Source of the DNA: Luteimonas cucumeris
GTDB taxonomy: Bacteria; Pseudomonadota; Gammaproteobacteria; Xanthomonadales; Xanthomonadaceae
Assembly (NCBI RefSeq): GCF_007830035.1
Contig: NZ_VLKN01000002.1
Coordinates: 186,001 to 250,000, forward strand
Direction: 5' to 3'
Length of the DNA: 64,000 nt
Part shown: piece after piece, positions 26,201 to 34,648 of the stretch
How the letters are laid out: each line of letters opens with the position of its first letter
Numbering within the stretch: position 1 is the stretch's first letter
Notes under the pieces: generated by a model
The model's input: the letters and a program-made list of their open reading frames with translations, nothing else
Databases searched by the model: none
Told to the model about the DNA's origin: nothing
Translations under genes and position numbers: made by a program

Positions 26201-26672
26201 CAGCATCGTCGCCGCGACTCCCAACAGCGCCCTCGCCTACGCTGGCGGCGCACTGCACCTGACAACCCAGGACGACGCGCACTTGGCTGCTGGCCAGACC
26301 TTCGCCGCCGTCGCCGGCGGCCCTGCCGCGTTCTACGCCCACGCCGGCCCGCTGCGCGTGATCGCCGCCAACAGCCCGGTCACCGTCCAGGCCCATGCCG
26401 GCGAACTTGAATTGCTCGCCGACCAGTCCGTCACGGTCACCGCCACTGATGACCGGATCGATGTACTGGCGCAAACCCGGATCGTGCTGCAGGCCGGGCA
26501 ATCGCAGATCGTGCTCGACGGGGGCGACATTCGTTTCGAGTGCCCGGGAAATTTCACCGTCAAGGCCAGCCAGCATCCGTGGCGGCAAGGCGACCAGGGC
26601 AACGTGAATCTGTCGCTTCCCAACGGCCTGATCAACCTGAAACCGCAACGCATGCTGGATTTCTCTGGCTAA
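23274..26672 (+). CDS. vgrG: VgrG (TssI) spike protein with a long N-terminal extension and DUF2345 tail
   Basis: The 1132-residue protein is longer than usual. Residues 1-~285 are a low-complexity, Ala/Thr/Ser-rich extension with no known domain. The gp27-like spike base starts near 288 (DRLIVIETPQPLPLQVERFSG split) and includes QYRETDWEFVTRLLAEAGL. The gp5-like OB and needle region begins near 676 (TATRDHQVRIQFDWQRG and GSHMLPRIGSEVLVEFL). A DUF2345-type beta-helix extends the needle to the end (LELLADQSVTVTATDDRIDVL ... RMLDFSG). VgrG caps the Hcp tube and carries effectors. The cargo is probably the product of the next gene, 25 bp downstream. The start at 23274 has only a weak Shine-Dalgarno, but the frame is open throughout. 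Confidence 0.92.
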   Translation: MADPAQLLSAITAALADTSSTVSTPTATLASAQAMPYAGTTALAEELITLARSGGDTTALAEELVAMARSELPTQTSATLGTLETVIASGQLADGGTAMFAGLAQLAPLAAVVVQALLQGSEPEAIVASMAPTAVQHYLKSGPARTADAMVPAHRMSSAEAPAETLSNAVRAFAQDHVDAGSGSQAVFDSPAASQVLRGIDTIRDQAGKIAWLPQQAALIDSPPASTLDARDPADAGESVPHEISSWRQRLRDYTPAAREPSPLHGDRSEQPAPAHGETATLFSLGDSHDRLIVIETPQPLPLQVERFSGHEAVCEAFKFEIDCLSPSAFLDLRPLLGKPLRLGLHTASDDLRQWHGYCTQVAALGGDGGLARYRLTMEPWTAFLQLRRNALIFQDTDALGAVEGVFADYPQTSFRSDVTQTLPTRAVITQYRETDWEFVTRLLAEAGLAWRFEHVPATDSAGDRNQVQHTLVIFDRSSELPQATPATIRFHRIDATETEDAMSHFSEQRQVVPDAVGTASWQPERVEALSAGSAVEPVGPHVPRREVYAVPRAARYATGEQAQQQADLMLDALRLPQRLHAGAGSARGLAAGRVFTLSQHPDLAGQAFVPIAVEHVAVNNAVTAHAPDFGDGIAALLDDPGRERGSYRNRFLAVPTGTPLVPQARHKPLAPGAQTARVVGMPNAAITATRDHQVRIQFDWQRGTAPNAGGLTDAGSRGNPSGHAPGNERSGTWVRVAEWLAGPNWGSHMLPRIGSEVLVEFLHADIDQPLITGQLFNGEVSPSFALADASNHPGTLSGLHHGSVDGSGHQQWVIDDARGQLRQRLATTLADSRAEIGYLIEHADHLRGGYRGQGFEVATAGWGNLHAGQGMLLSTSARSGHTSTQLDVTEAVGRLKAAEECAQALSEAATQQHVPALSANSQQSALLKAIDPEQDGKYSGSIGGQRATKPKVDARKGNEPVERFAAPLLLAESPDSIVAATPNSALAYAGGALHLTTQDDAHLAAGQTFAAVAGGPAAFYAHAGPLRVIAANSPVTVQAHAGELELLADQSVTVTATDDRIDVLAQTRIVLQAGQSQIVLDGGDIRFECPGNFTVKASQHPWRQGDQGNVNLSLPNGLINLKPQRMLDFSG

Positions 26673-26697
26673 TTGAAAAATAACAAGGAAGTTGTTG

Positions 26698-29424
26698 ATG
26701 GCTGACGAATCCCCCAAGACGCCCGAACCGATCAGGAAATGGGCGTATCCCTTCAAGCGCAGGGGCGACCCGAAATCGAAAGACGCCAAGGCGGCCGAAG
26801 TCACCGACCCCAGTATCTATTTCGAGGCGCTGGCCACCGCTGAAGATGGCTTTTATCCGATCGGTGCCAACGGCCTGTGGCATGGCGGCATCCATTTCGG
26901 CAGCCAGACCGGCAACGTCCTGGCGCAGGACGAGGGCGTACGCTGCATTGCCGACGGCGAAGTCATTGCCTACCGCATCGACAGCGCCTATCCCCAGGTC
27001 GAGTACGAATGCGGCAAGGCGATCTATTCGAAGGGCTTCGTGCTGGTGAAACACCGGCTGCAATTGCCGCCGGCGCCAAAGAAGACCGCGACAGATGCGA
27101 AGGCAGGCGACAAGACTGCGGCGTCACAGCCAGCCACGCCGGACTCCAGGCAATCGGCAGAAGAACCCACGTTGACGTTCTTCAGCCTGTACATGCACCT
27201 GCTGGACTGGACTGGCCACGAAGCCGGAAAGGCTCTTGCGCGACCTGCGTTCTGGAACGACAGCGAGAAGCGGGTCGTCGACAAGAAAGCCGTCGACAAG
27301 AATCCATATGCCCAGCCCGCGACCGAAGAGAAAGGCATCCGGATTCGCCAGGGCAACAGCAGCAAGACGCCGGCCATTGGCTGGTTGCCTCCTGGCGCCA
27401 GAATCACGCTCGAACCTGGTACAGGCGCCTGGCGCAAGATCGCCTCTGTGGATAGTGAAGCCATGCAAGCAGACCCTGTCCATGCCGCTCTGGCTGATGC
27501 TCCATTGGGCTGGGTCTACACCAAGGAGCTTGATGTGGCGCAGGGCGAGCCGAAAACAAAAGACTCAGTCCATGTGCTGGACAAGCCTGCACCTATCAAG
27601 GCAGGCGATCTGATCGGCTACCTGGGCCAGTACCAGCGCTACGTGGATACGAGCGCCATGGCCTGCAAGGACAGGCCGCTGCTCCATGTCGAAATCTTCA
27701 GCGGCGATGATGTCCAGAGCTTCATCGACAAAAGCAGGGCCCGTGGCAAGGAACTCGACGCCAGGCAGAAAACCCTGCTGGTGCTCGACAAGGGCACCCG
27801 ACTCGTCCTGCCCGCTGAACCCGACCAGACGATCGCCGCCGGCACCGACGTCAAACTCTCCAGCGACTCCCCCAAGTCCGGCGACTGGGCCAAGGTGCAG
27901 CAACTTGCGACCACGCCAGCCCCCACAAAAAAGAACCCCAACGCAGTCAAGCAGACCCCGACCGGTGAGGCGCTGTGGGTGCAGCGCACTGTGCTGGGGG
28001 TGAACGGACAGCGGGCATCGACAGCGGGCGAGCTCCAGGCATGGAAGCAGTTCCCGTTGCAATCCGGCGGTGCCAACGGACCGCAAGCCACTTATCTGCG
28101 TGTTGCTGCGATCAAGACGCTCAAGAGGACCGCAACCGACGACAAGGGCGTGCGCTGGTGGGAGATCGATGTCGATACGCCGGACGCCAACGGCAATACG
28201 CTTGGATGGGCGTGTGAAACCGGTCACCTGCAATCCCCATGGGAATGGCCAGGATTCGAAATAGTCAGCGAAACCGCAGTGCTGACCGACCTGCACGGCA
28301 AGCAGATCATCAATCAGCGACTGGATACGTCCGCCGACAAGGATGACTTCAAGGCCAAGGCCGAGCGCGCCAAGGAAGGCGCACTATTCCAGAAGCTCTA
28401 CGACGTGATCGATGCCGACAAGAAGGACGGCCTGACTACCGACGAACTTCGCGCAGCGCTGAAGAAGCCGTGGCTCGCGCAGACCATATCACGCGTGATC
28501 GCCCGCTACGAAAGCGAATGGGGCGGCGATATGTGCAAGTGGGATGAGCTCGATCCGCACATGGGCGACAAAGCCAACGATTGGGCGAAAGAGAAGGGGC
28601 GCATCAGGGAACTGCAGTGGTGGAACGAGCTCAAGGGAAAGAAGGGCCTCCCCGAAGCAGCCACGATGCTCCATATGCATCCGATTGCAGTGATCGCAAA
28701 TTTCAATTCACCGTCTGGCTGCTGCGAACTAACAACATCAAACTTTCGTGACATCTTTGGCGATCGCAAGATATTCAATCACAAGAACATGCCAACAGAT
28801 GGCGATTCTTACGATGCAAACATCGATAAATTTGTCGATCTTATGAACTCTGCCTTCACTAAGTACGGTTTCGAAAACTGCTTACATAAGCAACACTTCC
28901 TCGCCCAGTGCTATCACGAGAGCGATCATTTCAATACAACGATCGAATATGCAAGCGGGTCAGACTACGATATATCTAACTATCCGGAATCTTATTGCAC
29001 CGTTGGCAACCCAGAATACAACAAGAAGAAGTGCCGACGCCGCAAGCAGATTCTCGCCGAGGGCAACACCAGCGTTGGGGATGGCCCCACCTACAAAGGC
29101 AAAGGAATTATTCAACTGACGTGGAAGGGCACTTATCAGAAATATGAGGACTATTCTGGAACAAAAGTAGTCAGCGACCCTATGCTCGTCTCTTCGGACC
29201 TAACGACAGTCATCGATAGCGCCTTCTGGTTCTGGACAAAGTTCAAAGGTGAGAACATAAACGCCAAGACTGATCGCTACTACGCAGAGCTATCGGGAAC
29301 CTTGAGCGACGAAGCGCTTCATGACGAAGTAGTTAAACGAATAACTAAGGTAGTGAACGGCGGCGATCGTGGACTTTCCGAGCGTCAAACACTATTCAAG
29401 AGGATCAGGGAGAAGCTGAAATGA
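26698..29424 (+). CDS. Type VI effector: M23-like, SH3-like, EF-hand-like and GH19-like domains
   Basis: ATG at 26698 follows AAGGAAG and gives 908 residues. An M23/LytM-like fold lies near residues 55-180 (LWHGGIHFGSQTGNVLAQ, later FFSLYMHL). In it the zinc-binding Asp of HxxxD appears to be His. SH3-like segments follow (KGIRIRQGNSSKTPAIGWL; GEALWVQRTVLG). An EF-hand-like loop DADKKDGLTTDE is near 572. The C-terminal ~200 residues resemble GH19 chitinase/endolysin domains: FLAQCYHESDHF with the likely catalytic Glu near 741, and KGKGIIQLTWKGTYQ near 799. Predicted role: delivery by the upstream VgrG into the target periplasm and cleavage of peptidoglycan. GC content drops visibly from about 28690, where the GH19 part begins, suggesting domain exchange. 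Confidence 0.8.
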   Translation: MADESPKTPEPIRKWAYPFKRRGDPKSKDAKAAEVTDPSIYFEALATAEDGFYPIGANGLWHGGIHFGSQTGNVLAQDEGVRCIADGEVIAYRIDSAYPQVEYECGKAIYSKGFVLVKHRLQLPPAPKKTATDAKAGDKTAASQPATPDSRQSAEEPTLTFFSLYMHLLDWTGHEAGKALARPAFWNDSEKRVVDKKAVDKNPYAQPATEEKGIRIRQGNSSKTPAIGWLPPGARITLEPGTGAWRKIASVDSEAMQADPVHAALADAPLGWVYTKELDVAQGEPKTKDSVHVLDKPAPIKAGDLIGYLGQYQRYVDTSAMACKDRPLLHVEIFSGDDVQSFIDKSRARGKELDARQKTLLVLDKGTRLVLPAEPDQTIAAGTDVKLSSDSPKSGDWAKVQQLATTPAPTKKNPNAVKQTPTGEALWVQRTVLGVNGQRASTAGELQAWKQFPLQSGGANGPQATYLRVAAIKTLKRTATDDKGVRWWEIDVDTPDANGNTLGWACETGHLQSPWEWPGFEIVSETAVLTDLHGKQIINQRLDTSADKDDFKAKAERAKEGALFQKLYDVIDADKKDGLTTDELRAALKKPWLAQTISRVIARYESEWGGDMCKWDELDPHMGDKANDWAKEKGRIRELQWWNELKGKKGLPEAATMLHMHPIAVIANFNSPSGCCELTTSNFRDIFGDRKIFNHKNMPTDGDSYDANIDKFVDLMNSAFTKYGFENCLHKQHFLAQCYHESDHFNTTIEYASGSDYDISNYPESYCTVGNPEYNKKKCRRRKQILAEGNTSVGDGPTYKGKGIIQLTWKGTYQKYEDYSGTKVVSDPMLVSSDLTTVIDSAFWFWTKFKGENINAKTDRYYAELSGTLSDEALHDEVVKRITKVVNGGDRGLSERQTLFKRIREKLK

Positions 29425-30248
29425 CGCGTCATTCGTCATTCACCCTATTGCTATTGGCCCTGTCACTAGCAGCTTGCAGCAACAAACTGCCTGCGGAAGA
29501 CGGCACTCAGACTTTTGACTACCTACAACTACCCCCCGGGAAAAGCATTGATTCGGGACAACTCTGCGAGCATTTAAAAGTCACCGCAACTCTCAATGAC
29601 AACGTCATTACCTTGGAGTCTGGGGCTGGGTCATATCACATAAAAAACGAACTCGATGATGGCGCATCAGAACTTATTGCTGGAGATTTCTGGGGAAATG
29701 GCCAATGCTTTATTGCAGTCATGAATGCACGTAGCGACGTTAATGAGTCCTACGACGTATACGAAATCACCGCTTCATCGCCACCATATAAAGTTCCATC
29801 CATACCAACCATCATCAATCCAGACTTCGCAAATGGCGTAGTAATTAGCAGCTACCGAGACGCAGCTCGTTGGCACAAGGAAAAACTGTGTTATCCGCCA
29901 GGAAAATCGCCCTATATCTGCGAGAAGTCAGACGCCGTTAACGACACGCTGGAACGTGTCATTCGATGTGATTCAATTGGAGCCTGTGACCGAGCGTCGC
30001 TGATGGTAGTAGTCTCAGGATTGCCAGCAACAGCAACGGTTTCCCAAAGCAAGGCTGTTATTTTTATGCCAAGTGCCGATGGTCAAATGAGACCGCAGCG
30101 ATCTTATTTAATTCGCGGAGATCGCTTAAACCTATTGGATCACAGAGATTTAGATGATGCCGCGTATTACCAGTTCGAGTTTAAGGGCAGAAAGACAACC
30201 GTTGGCTGGATAGATGCATCGGCAGTTACGTTGGACCATAGAGATTGA
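29421..30248 (+). CDS. Lipoprotein, probable immunity protein for the adjacent effector
   Basis: ATG at 29421 overlaps the effector stop by four bases (ATGA). The 275-residue product has a lipoprotein signal ending LSLAAC (Cys19), so it should sit in the periplasm on a membrane, where a peptidoglycan-attacking effector would act. No family is recognised. The C-terminal ~45 residues (YLIRGDRLNLLDH ... GRKTTVGWIDASAVTL) look like a bacterial SH3-type module. The low GC matches the GH19 end of the effector gene, so the two were probably acquired together. The immunity role is inferred from position, localisation and composition. Confidence 0.65.
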   Translation: MTRHSSFTLLLLALSLAACSNKLPAEDGTQTFDYLQLPPGKSIDSGQLCEHLKVTATLNDNVITLESGAGSYHIKNELDDGASELIAGDFWGNGQCFIAVMNARSDVNESYDVYEITASSPPYKVPSIPTIINPDFANGVVISSYRDAARWHKEKLCYPPGKSPYICEKSDAVNDTLERVIRCDSIGACDRASLMVVVSGLPATATVSQSKAVIFMPSADGQMRPQRSYLIRGDRLNLLDHRDLDDAAYYQFEFKGRKTTVGWIDASAVTLDHRD

Positions 30249-30410
30249 AGCTCAGAGCCCCCTCAACCAGGCGGCTAACATCAAGTGCATTGCCGCAGAA
30301 AGCCAAAGGCAGCCATCCCGGGTCCTGCTCTGCTGAACACATGAGTTATTTCTGCCTGTTCACATTGCCCCAATTCCAAGTAGGGCCTGGATTCGGCGAT
30401 TGCTGAAACG

Positions 30411-30439
30411 AAAAAAGCGGGCCAGAGGCCCGCTTTTTC
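30411..30439 (-). terminator. Bidirectional terminator, end of the rimP-to-pnp operon
   Basis: AAGCGGGCC and GGCCCGCTT form a perfect 9-bp stem with a 3-base loop. A run of A precedes it and a run of T follows it, so it can stop pnp transcription from the right and effector/immunity transcription from the left. Confidence 0.9.
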
Positions 30440-30464
30440 TTGTTCTCGGCAATGGCGCAGCGGC

Positions 30465-32573
30465 TTACTCAGCCACCACACCCTCGCCTTCCTCGACAGC
30501 CTTCATCGACAGGCGGATGCGGCCCTGCTTGTCGACTTCCAGTACTTTGACCTTGACCATGTCGCCTTCCTTGAGCACGTCGCTGACCTTCTCGACGCGT
30601 TCGTTGGAGATCTGCGAGACATGGACCAGTCCGTCCTTTCCGGGCGAGATGGTGACGAACGCACCGAAGTCCATCAGCTTGGCGACCTTGCCCTCGTAGA
30701 TGCGGCCCGGCTCGACGTCGGAGGTGATCTGCTCGATGCGCGACTTGGCGGCCTGCCCTGCGGCGGCGTTGACCGATGCAATGGTGATCGTGCCATCGTC
30801 CTGGATGTCGATCTGGGTGCCGGTTTCCTTGGTGATCGCCTGGATCACCGAACCGCCCTTGCCGATCACTTCGCGGATCTTGTCGGGATGGATCTTGATG
30901 GTGATCAGGCGCGGCGCAAAATCGCTCAGTTCAGGGCGCGGCACGGTGAGCGCGTTGGCCATCTCGCCGAGGATATGCAGGCGACCGGCCTTGGCCTGCG
31001 CCAGCGCGGTCTTCATGATCTCCTCGGTGATGCCCTGGATCTTGATGTCCATCTGCAGCGCCGAGATGCCCTTTTCGGTACCGGCCACCTTGAAGTCCAT
31101 GTCGCCCAGGTGATCCTCGTCGCCGAGGATGTCCGACAGCACGACGAAGTCGTTGTCTTCCTTCACCAGGCCCATCGCGATGCCCGCGACCGGCGCCTTG
31201 ATCGGCACGCCGGCGTCCATCAGCGCCAGCGAGCTGCCGCAGACCGAAGCCATCGACGAGGAACCGTTCGACTCGGTGATCTCGGAGACGACGCGGATCG
31301 TGTACGGGAACTCTTCCATGGTCGGCATCACTGCCAGCACGCCGCGCTTGGCGAGGCGGCCGTGGCCGATTTCGCGGCGCTTCGGACCCATCATGCGGCC
31401 GGCTTCACCGACGGAGTAAGGCGGGAAGTTGTAGTGGAACAGGAAGTGTTCCTTGTACTCGCCGGCGACGGCGTCGATGATCTGGCCATCGCGCGCGGTG
31501 CCCAGCGTCACGGCGACGATCGCCTGGGTTTCGCCGCGGGTGAACAGCGAGGAGCCGTGCACGCGCGGCAGCACGCTGACGCGCGATGCGATCGGGCGCA
31601 CGGTGTCCAGGGCGCGACCATCGATGCGGACCTTGGTCTTGAGCACGGAGCCGCGCATGGTCTGGTATTCGAGCTCGCCGAATTCCTTCGACATCTCGGC
31701 TGCGTTCCAGCCATCGGCTTCGGCGCGTCCGGCCAGCATCTGCATCACGTCTTTCTTGATTGCGGCGATCGCGTCACGGCGCTGCAGCTTGTTACGCACT
31801 TGGAAGGCGTCGGCAAGCTGATTGCCCACGGCTTCGGTCAGCGCGGAAATCATGGCTTCGTTCTTGGCCGGGGCGGACCATGAGAACGCCTTGATGCCGG
31901 CGTCGACGGTCAGCTCGTTGATCGCGTTGATCGCCTTCTGCAGCTCGCGATGGCCAAACATCACCGCGCCCAGCATGACGTCTTCAGACAATTCTTTGGC
32001 TTCGGACTCGACCATCAGCACGGCGTTGGAGGTGCCGGCGACGACCAGCTCGAGCTCGGAATCCTTCAACTCGGTCACGGTCGGGTTCAGCAGGTATTCG
32101 CCGTTCTTGTAGCCGACCTTGGCGGCGCCGATCGGGCCCTGGAACGGAGTGCCGGCCAGCGACAGCGCGGCGGACGCGCCAATCAGGGCAAGGATGTCGC
32201 CGTCCACTTCCGGATTCATCGACATTACGGTGGCGATGATCTGCACTTCGTTGCGGAACTCTTCCGGGAACAGCGGACGGATCGGGCGATCGATCAGCCG
32301 CGAGATGAGCGTTTCCTTCTCCGTGGCGCGGCCTTCGCGCTTGAAGAAGCCGCCGGGGATGCGGCCGCCGGCGTAGAACTTTTCCTGGTAATCGACGGTG
32401 AGCGGGAAGAAGTCCTGCCCTTCGCGCGCGCTCTTGGCGGCGACGGCGCTGACCAGCAGCACGGTGCCCTCGCACGACACCATCACGGCGCCGCCGGCCT
32501 GGCGTGCGATCTCGCCGGTTTCAAGGGTGACTTGCTGCTTGCCGTACTGGAAGGTCTTGGTAATTTTCGCCAC
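30465..32573 (-). CDS. pnp: Polyribonucleotide nucleotidyltransferase (PNPase)
   Basis: The 702-residue protein starts [21 protein letters not shown] and has two RNase PH domains (first: [28 protein letters not shown]; second: [16 protein letters not shown] and [11 protein letters not shown]). A KH domain ([16 protein letters not shown]) and a C-terminal S1 domain ([18 protein letters not shown]) follow; several of these are split here. It degrades RNA 3' to 5' using phosphate and belongs to the RNA degradosome. It is the last gene of the operon, 148 bp after rpsO, a conserved pairing in which pnp has its own processed leader. Confidence 0.98.
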   Translation of the reverse strand: MAKITKTFQYGKQQVTLETGEIARQAGGAVMVSCEGTVLLVSAVAAKSAREGQDFFPLTVDYQEKFYAGGRIPGGFFKREGRATEKETLISRLIDRPIRPLFPEEFRNEVQIIATVMSMNPEVDGDILALIGASAALSLAGTPFQGPIGAAKVGYKNGEYLLNPTVTELKDSELELVVAGTSNAVLMVESEAKELSEDVMLGAVMFGHRELQKAINAINELTVDAGIKAFSWSAPAKNEAMISALTEAVGNQLADAFQVRNKLQRRDAIAAIKKDVMQMLAGRAEADGWNAAEMSKEFGELEYQTMRGSVLKTKVRIDGRALDTVRPIASRVSVLPRVHGSSLFTRGETQAIVAVTLGTARDGQIIDAVAGEYKEHFLFHYNFPPYSVGEAGRMMGPKRREIGHGRLAKRGVLAVMPTMEEFPYTIRVVSEITESNGSSSMASVCGSSLALMDAGVPIKAPVAGIAMGLVKEDNDFVVLSDILGDEDHLGDMDFKVAGTEKGISALQMDIKIQGITEEIMKTALAQAKAGRLHILGEMANALTVPRPELSDFAPRLITIKIHPDKIREVIGKGGSVIQAITKETGTQIDIQDDGTITIASVNAAAGQAAKSRIEQITSDVEPGRIYEGKVAKLMDFGAFVTISPGKDGLVHVSQISNERVEKVSDVLKEGDMVKVKVLEVDKQGRIRLSMKAVEEGEGVVAE

Positions 32574-32721
32574 TTTGGTTTCCTTGATGCTTATGAACCG
32601 GTGCGGGCCCTTGCCCGGACCGGGTGGCCGCGCTGCGCGGCCCAGCCGTAAAACGGTACTCGTGAAACGGAACTGGAAAAACGAAACCGCGGCGCATCGC
32701 TGCGCCGCGGTCGGTGTCTGG

Positions 32722-32982
32722 TTAGCGACGCAGGCCCAGCTTCTGGATCAGGGCCTTGTAACGCTCGGCGTCTTTCTTGTGCAGGTAATCGAGCAGGCTG
32801 CGGCGGCGGTTGACCATCTTCAGCAGGCCGCGCCGGCTGTGGTGATCCTGCTTGTGGGTCTTGAAGTGCCCGGTGAGCTGCTCGATGCGGGCGGTCAACA
32901 GCGCGACCTGGACTTCCGGGGAACCGGTGTCGTTGCCGCCGCGCTTGTTTTCTTCAATGATCTTGCTGGTGTCGATGGACAT
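32722..32982 (-). CDS. rpsO: Ribosomal protein S15
   Basis: An 86-residue protein starting [20 protein letters not shown] and ending [21 protein letters not shown] (in two parts) matches S15 closely. S15 binds 16S rRNA in the central domain of the small subunit. The start at 32982 gives the normal length; the longer upstream frame lacks similarity. It lies between truB and pnp, the common order in gammaproteobacteria. Confidence 0.98.
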   Translation of the reverse strand: MSIDTSKIIEENKRGGNDTGSPEVQVALLTARIEQLTGHFKTHKQDHHSRRGLLKMVNRRRSLLDYLHKKDAERYKALIQKLGLRR

Positions 32983-33129
32983 TTGGGAGTCTCGATAGAT
33001 GCGAAACCGGCAGGAACGCGCCGCCGGAAAAGCCGGAGGGCGCACCGCTTGGTTCGCCGTGAACGGAGGATATGAGGGCCGAAAAACGGCCGCGAAATTG
33101 TAGCCGCCAGACCCTTTCAAAACAAGGCG

Positions 33130-34116
33130 TTACTGCGCCGGATCGCTCGCCGGGGTCAACGGCGCGACCGCCCAGGTGAACAGGCGCTGCGGGCGCAGAT
33201 GGCCCTGGAGATCGACATGACCCAGTCCCAGCGCCCGGCCCTGCTGCCCATACAGGGCCACTTCCCCGGCTGGCCTGAACTCGCCAGCCACGGTCTGGCC
33301 CTGTGCCAGGCGCTTGGCCTGCGCGGGATCCACCTGCACTTCCGGCCATGAGGCCATGCCGGTCTCGACCGGCAACAGGCAGGCCTCCAGGCTGCGCTCA
33401 CTCCGCGCTGCCAGCGCCTGCAGCGCCTCAAGGGTCCACATCCGCGGTTCGCGGAAGGGATCGACCCACAGACGCCGCAGTTCCGCCACGTGCGCGCCAC
33501 ACCCGAGCGCTTCGCCCAGGTCACGCACGAGGCTGCGCACATAGGTACCCGAGCCACATTCCACGTGCAGGCGCAGCAACGGCTCACCGGCGTCGAGCAG
33601 GTCGGCGGCGGACTGCAGTTCGAAGGCGTGGACCTCGACCTCGCGCGTGTCGATCTCCACTGTCTCGCCGCGCCGCGCTTTGGCGTACAGCGGCTCGCCG
33701 CCTCGCTTGAGTGCCGAGTAGATCGGCGGACGCTGCTGGATGCGGCCGGTGAGCTCGCGCAGCGCCGCGTCGATCGTGCCGATGTCCAGCGCCGGCACGG
33801 GACGCTCGCGCAATGGCTGGCCTTCGGCGTCGTCGGTATCGGTGACGATGCCGAGCCGCGCCACCGTGTCATAGGCCTTGCGTGCGCCCAGCAGTCCACC
33901 TGCGATCTTGGTCGCCTCGCCGAAGCAGATCGGCAGCAGGCCGGTGGCAAGCGGATCGAGGCTGCCGGTGTGGCCGCCCTTCTCGGCGCGGAACAGATGG
34001 CGCACGCGCTGCAGTGCCTGGTTGGAACTCAGGCCGCGCGGCTTGTCGAGCAGCAGGATGCCGTCGAGCTTGCGGAATTTGACCTTCTGAGCAGGCGTGC
34101 GCGGCTTTGGGGTCAT
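33130..34116 (-). CDS. truB: tRNA pseudouridine-55 synthase TruB
   Basis: Starting at the ATG at 34116 the protein has 328 residues. The catalytic motif [18 protein letters not shown] contains the nucleophilic Asp. Upstream is the family start [20 protein letters not shown], and further on [20 protein letters not shown]-terminal PUA-like segment follows. It makes pseudouridine 55 in the T-loop of tRNAs. A few more N-terminal residues are possible from an ATG at 34149, but that start lies in the repeat. rbfA is upstream. Confidence 0.97.
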   Translation of the reverse strand: MTPKPRTPAQKVKFRKLDGILLLDKPRGLSSNQALQRVRHLFRAEKGGHTGSLDPLATGLLPICFGEATKIAGGLLGARKAYDTVARLGIVTDTDDAEGQPLRERPVPALDIGTIDAALRELTGRIQQRPPIYSALKRGGEPLYAKARRGETVEIDTREVEVHAFELQSAADLLDAGEPLLRLHVECGSGTYVRSLVRDLGEALGCGAHVAELRRLWVDPFREPRMWTLEALQALAARSERSLEACLLPVETGMASWPEVQVDPAQAKRLAQGQTVAGEFRPAGEVALYGQQGRALGLGHVDLQGHLRPQRLFTWAVAPLTPASDPAQ

Positions 34117-34128
34117 TGGGCGGGAATT

Positions 34129-34193
34129 GTAGGGTGGGTGCTGGCCCACCGCCTACGGATGCGCCGGGGACGATAAGCCAAGGCCTACCCTAC
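34129..34193. repeat. GTAG-headed palindromic repeat between rbfA and truB
   Basis: Hairpin GTAGGGTGGG ... CCCACCGCCTAC (34129-34156) is followed by an inverted second half ending GGCCTACCCTAC. Both ends carry the GTAG/CTAC tetranucleotide. The CTA at 34190-34192 is also the complement of the rbfA TAG stop codon. Confidence 0.75.
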
Positions 34194-34564
34194 GGCTTCT
34201 CGTCACCGGCATCGGCGTCCTGCGGGGGCAGATCGCGCAGCAGGTTGTCGATGCGCTCGCCGCGATCCACCGAATCGTCGTACTGGAAATGAAGCTCCGG
34301 CACGTGCCGCAGCTTCATGATGTTCGCCAGCTGGTAGCGGATCTCCTTCGCGTGATCCTTCAGGCCTTTGACCGCTTCAACGGCGCGATCGGCCTGCAAC
34401 GCGATCACGAACACCTTGGCGTGCGCCATGTCGCGGGTGACCTCGACATCCGACACGCTCGCCGACGGCAACCCGTATTCATCGATGGTCTTGCGCACCA
34501 GCGCGCCCAGCTCGCGGCGGAGCTGGGCGGAGACGCGGTCGGTGCGATGGAAGGATTTTTTCAT
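34190..34564 (-). CDS. rbfA: Ribosome-binding factor A
   Basis: The 124-residue protein starts MKKSFHRTDRVSAQLRRELG and has the single KH-like domain of RbfA (SVSDVEVTRDMAHAKVFV and LRHVPELHFQYDDSVDRGERI, split). It assists late maturation of the 30S subunit and cold adaptation. Its TAG stop codon overlaps the head of a GTAG repeat and its start codon abuts the arm of another repeat, leaving no recognisable Shine-Dalgarno. Translation may be coupled to infB. Confidence 0.96.
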   Translation of the reverse strand: MKKSFHRTDRVSAQLRRELGALVRKTIDEYGLPSASVSDVEVTRDMAHAKVFVIALQADRAVEAVKGLKDHAKEIRYQLANIMKLRHVPELHFQYDDSVDRGERIDNLLRDLPPQDADAGDEKP

Positions 34565-34643
34565 GGGGGCTGGGATCTGGGGACTGGGGGCTAGGATCGA
34601 ATTCTTGGGCTTTTCAGCCCCTAGTCCCTATATCCCGGCCCCG
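34565..34643. repeat. GGGGCTGGGATCTGGGGACT-type inverted repeat between infB and rbfA
   Basis: G-rich arm 34565-34594 and C-rich arm 34615-34643 are imperfect inverted copies. The family occurs again at 60123-60231. The element starts at the base next to the rbfA start codon and ends 5 bp from the infB stop codon. Confidence 0.75.
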
Positions 34644-34648
34644 CTCCA

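Noticed and set aside
30249-30410. Possible extra gene after the immunity gene
   Set aside because: Only short frames without ribosome-binding sites or similarity; it is treated as intergenic.
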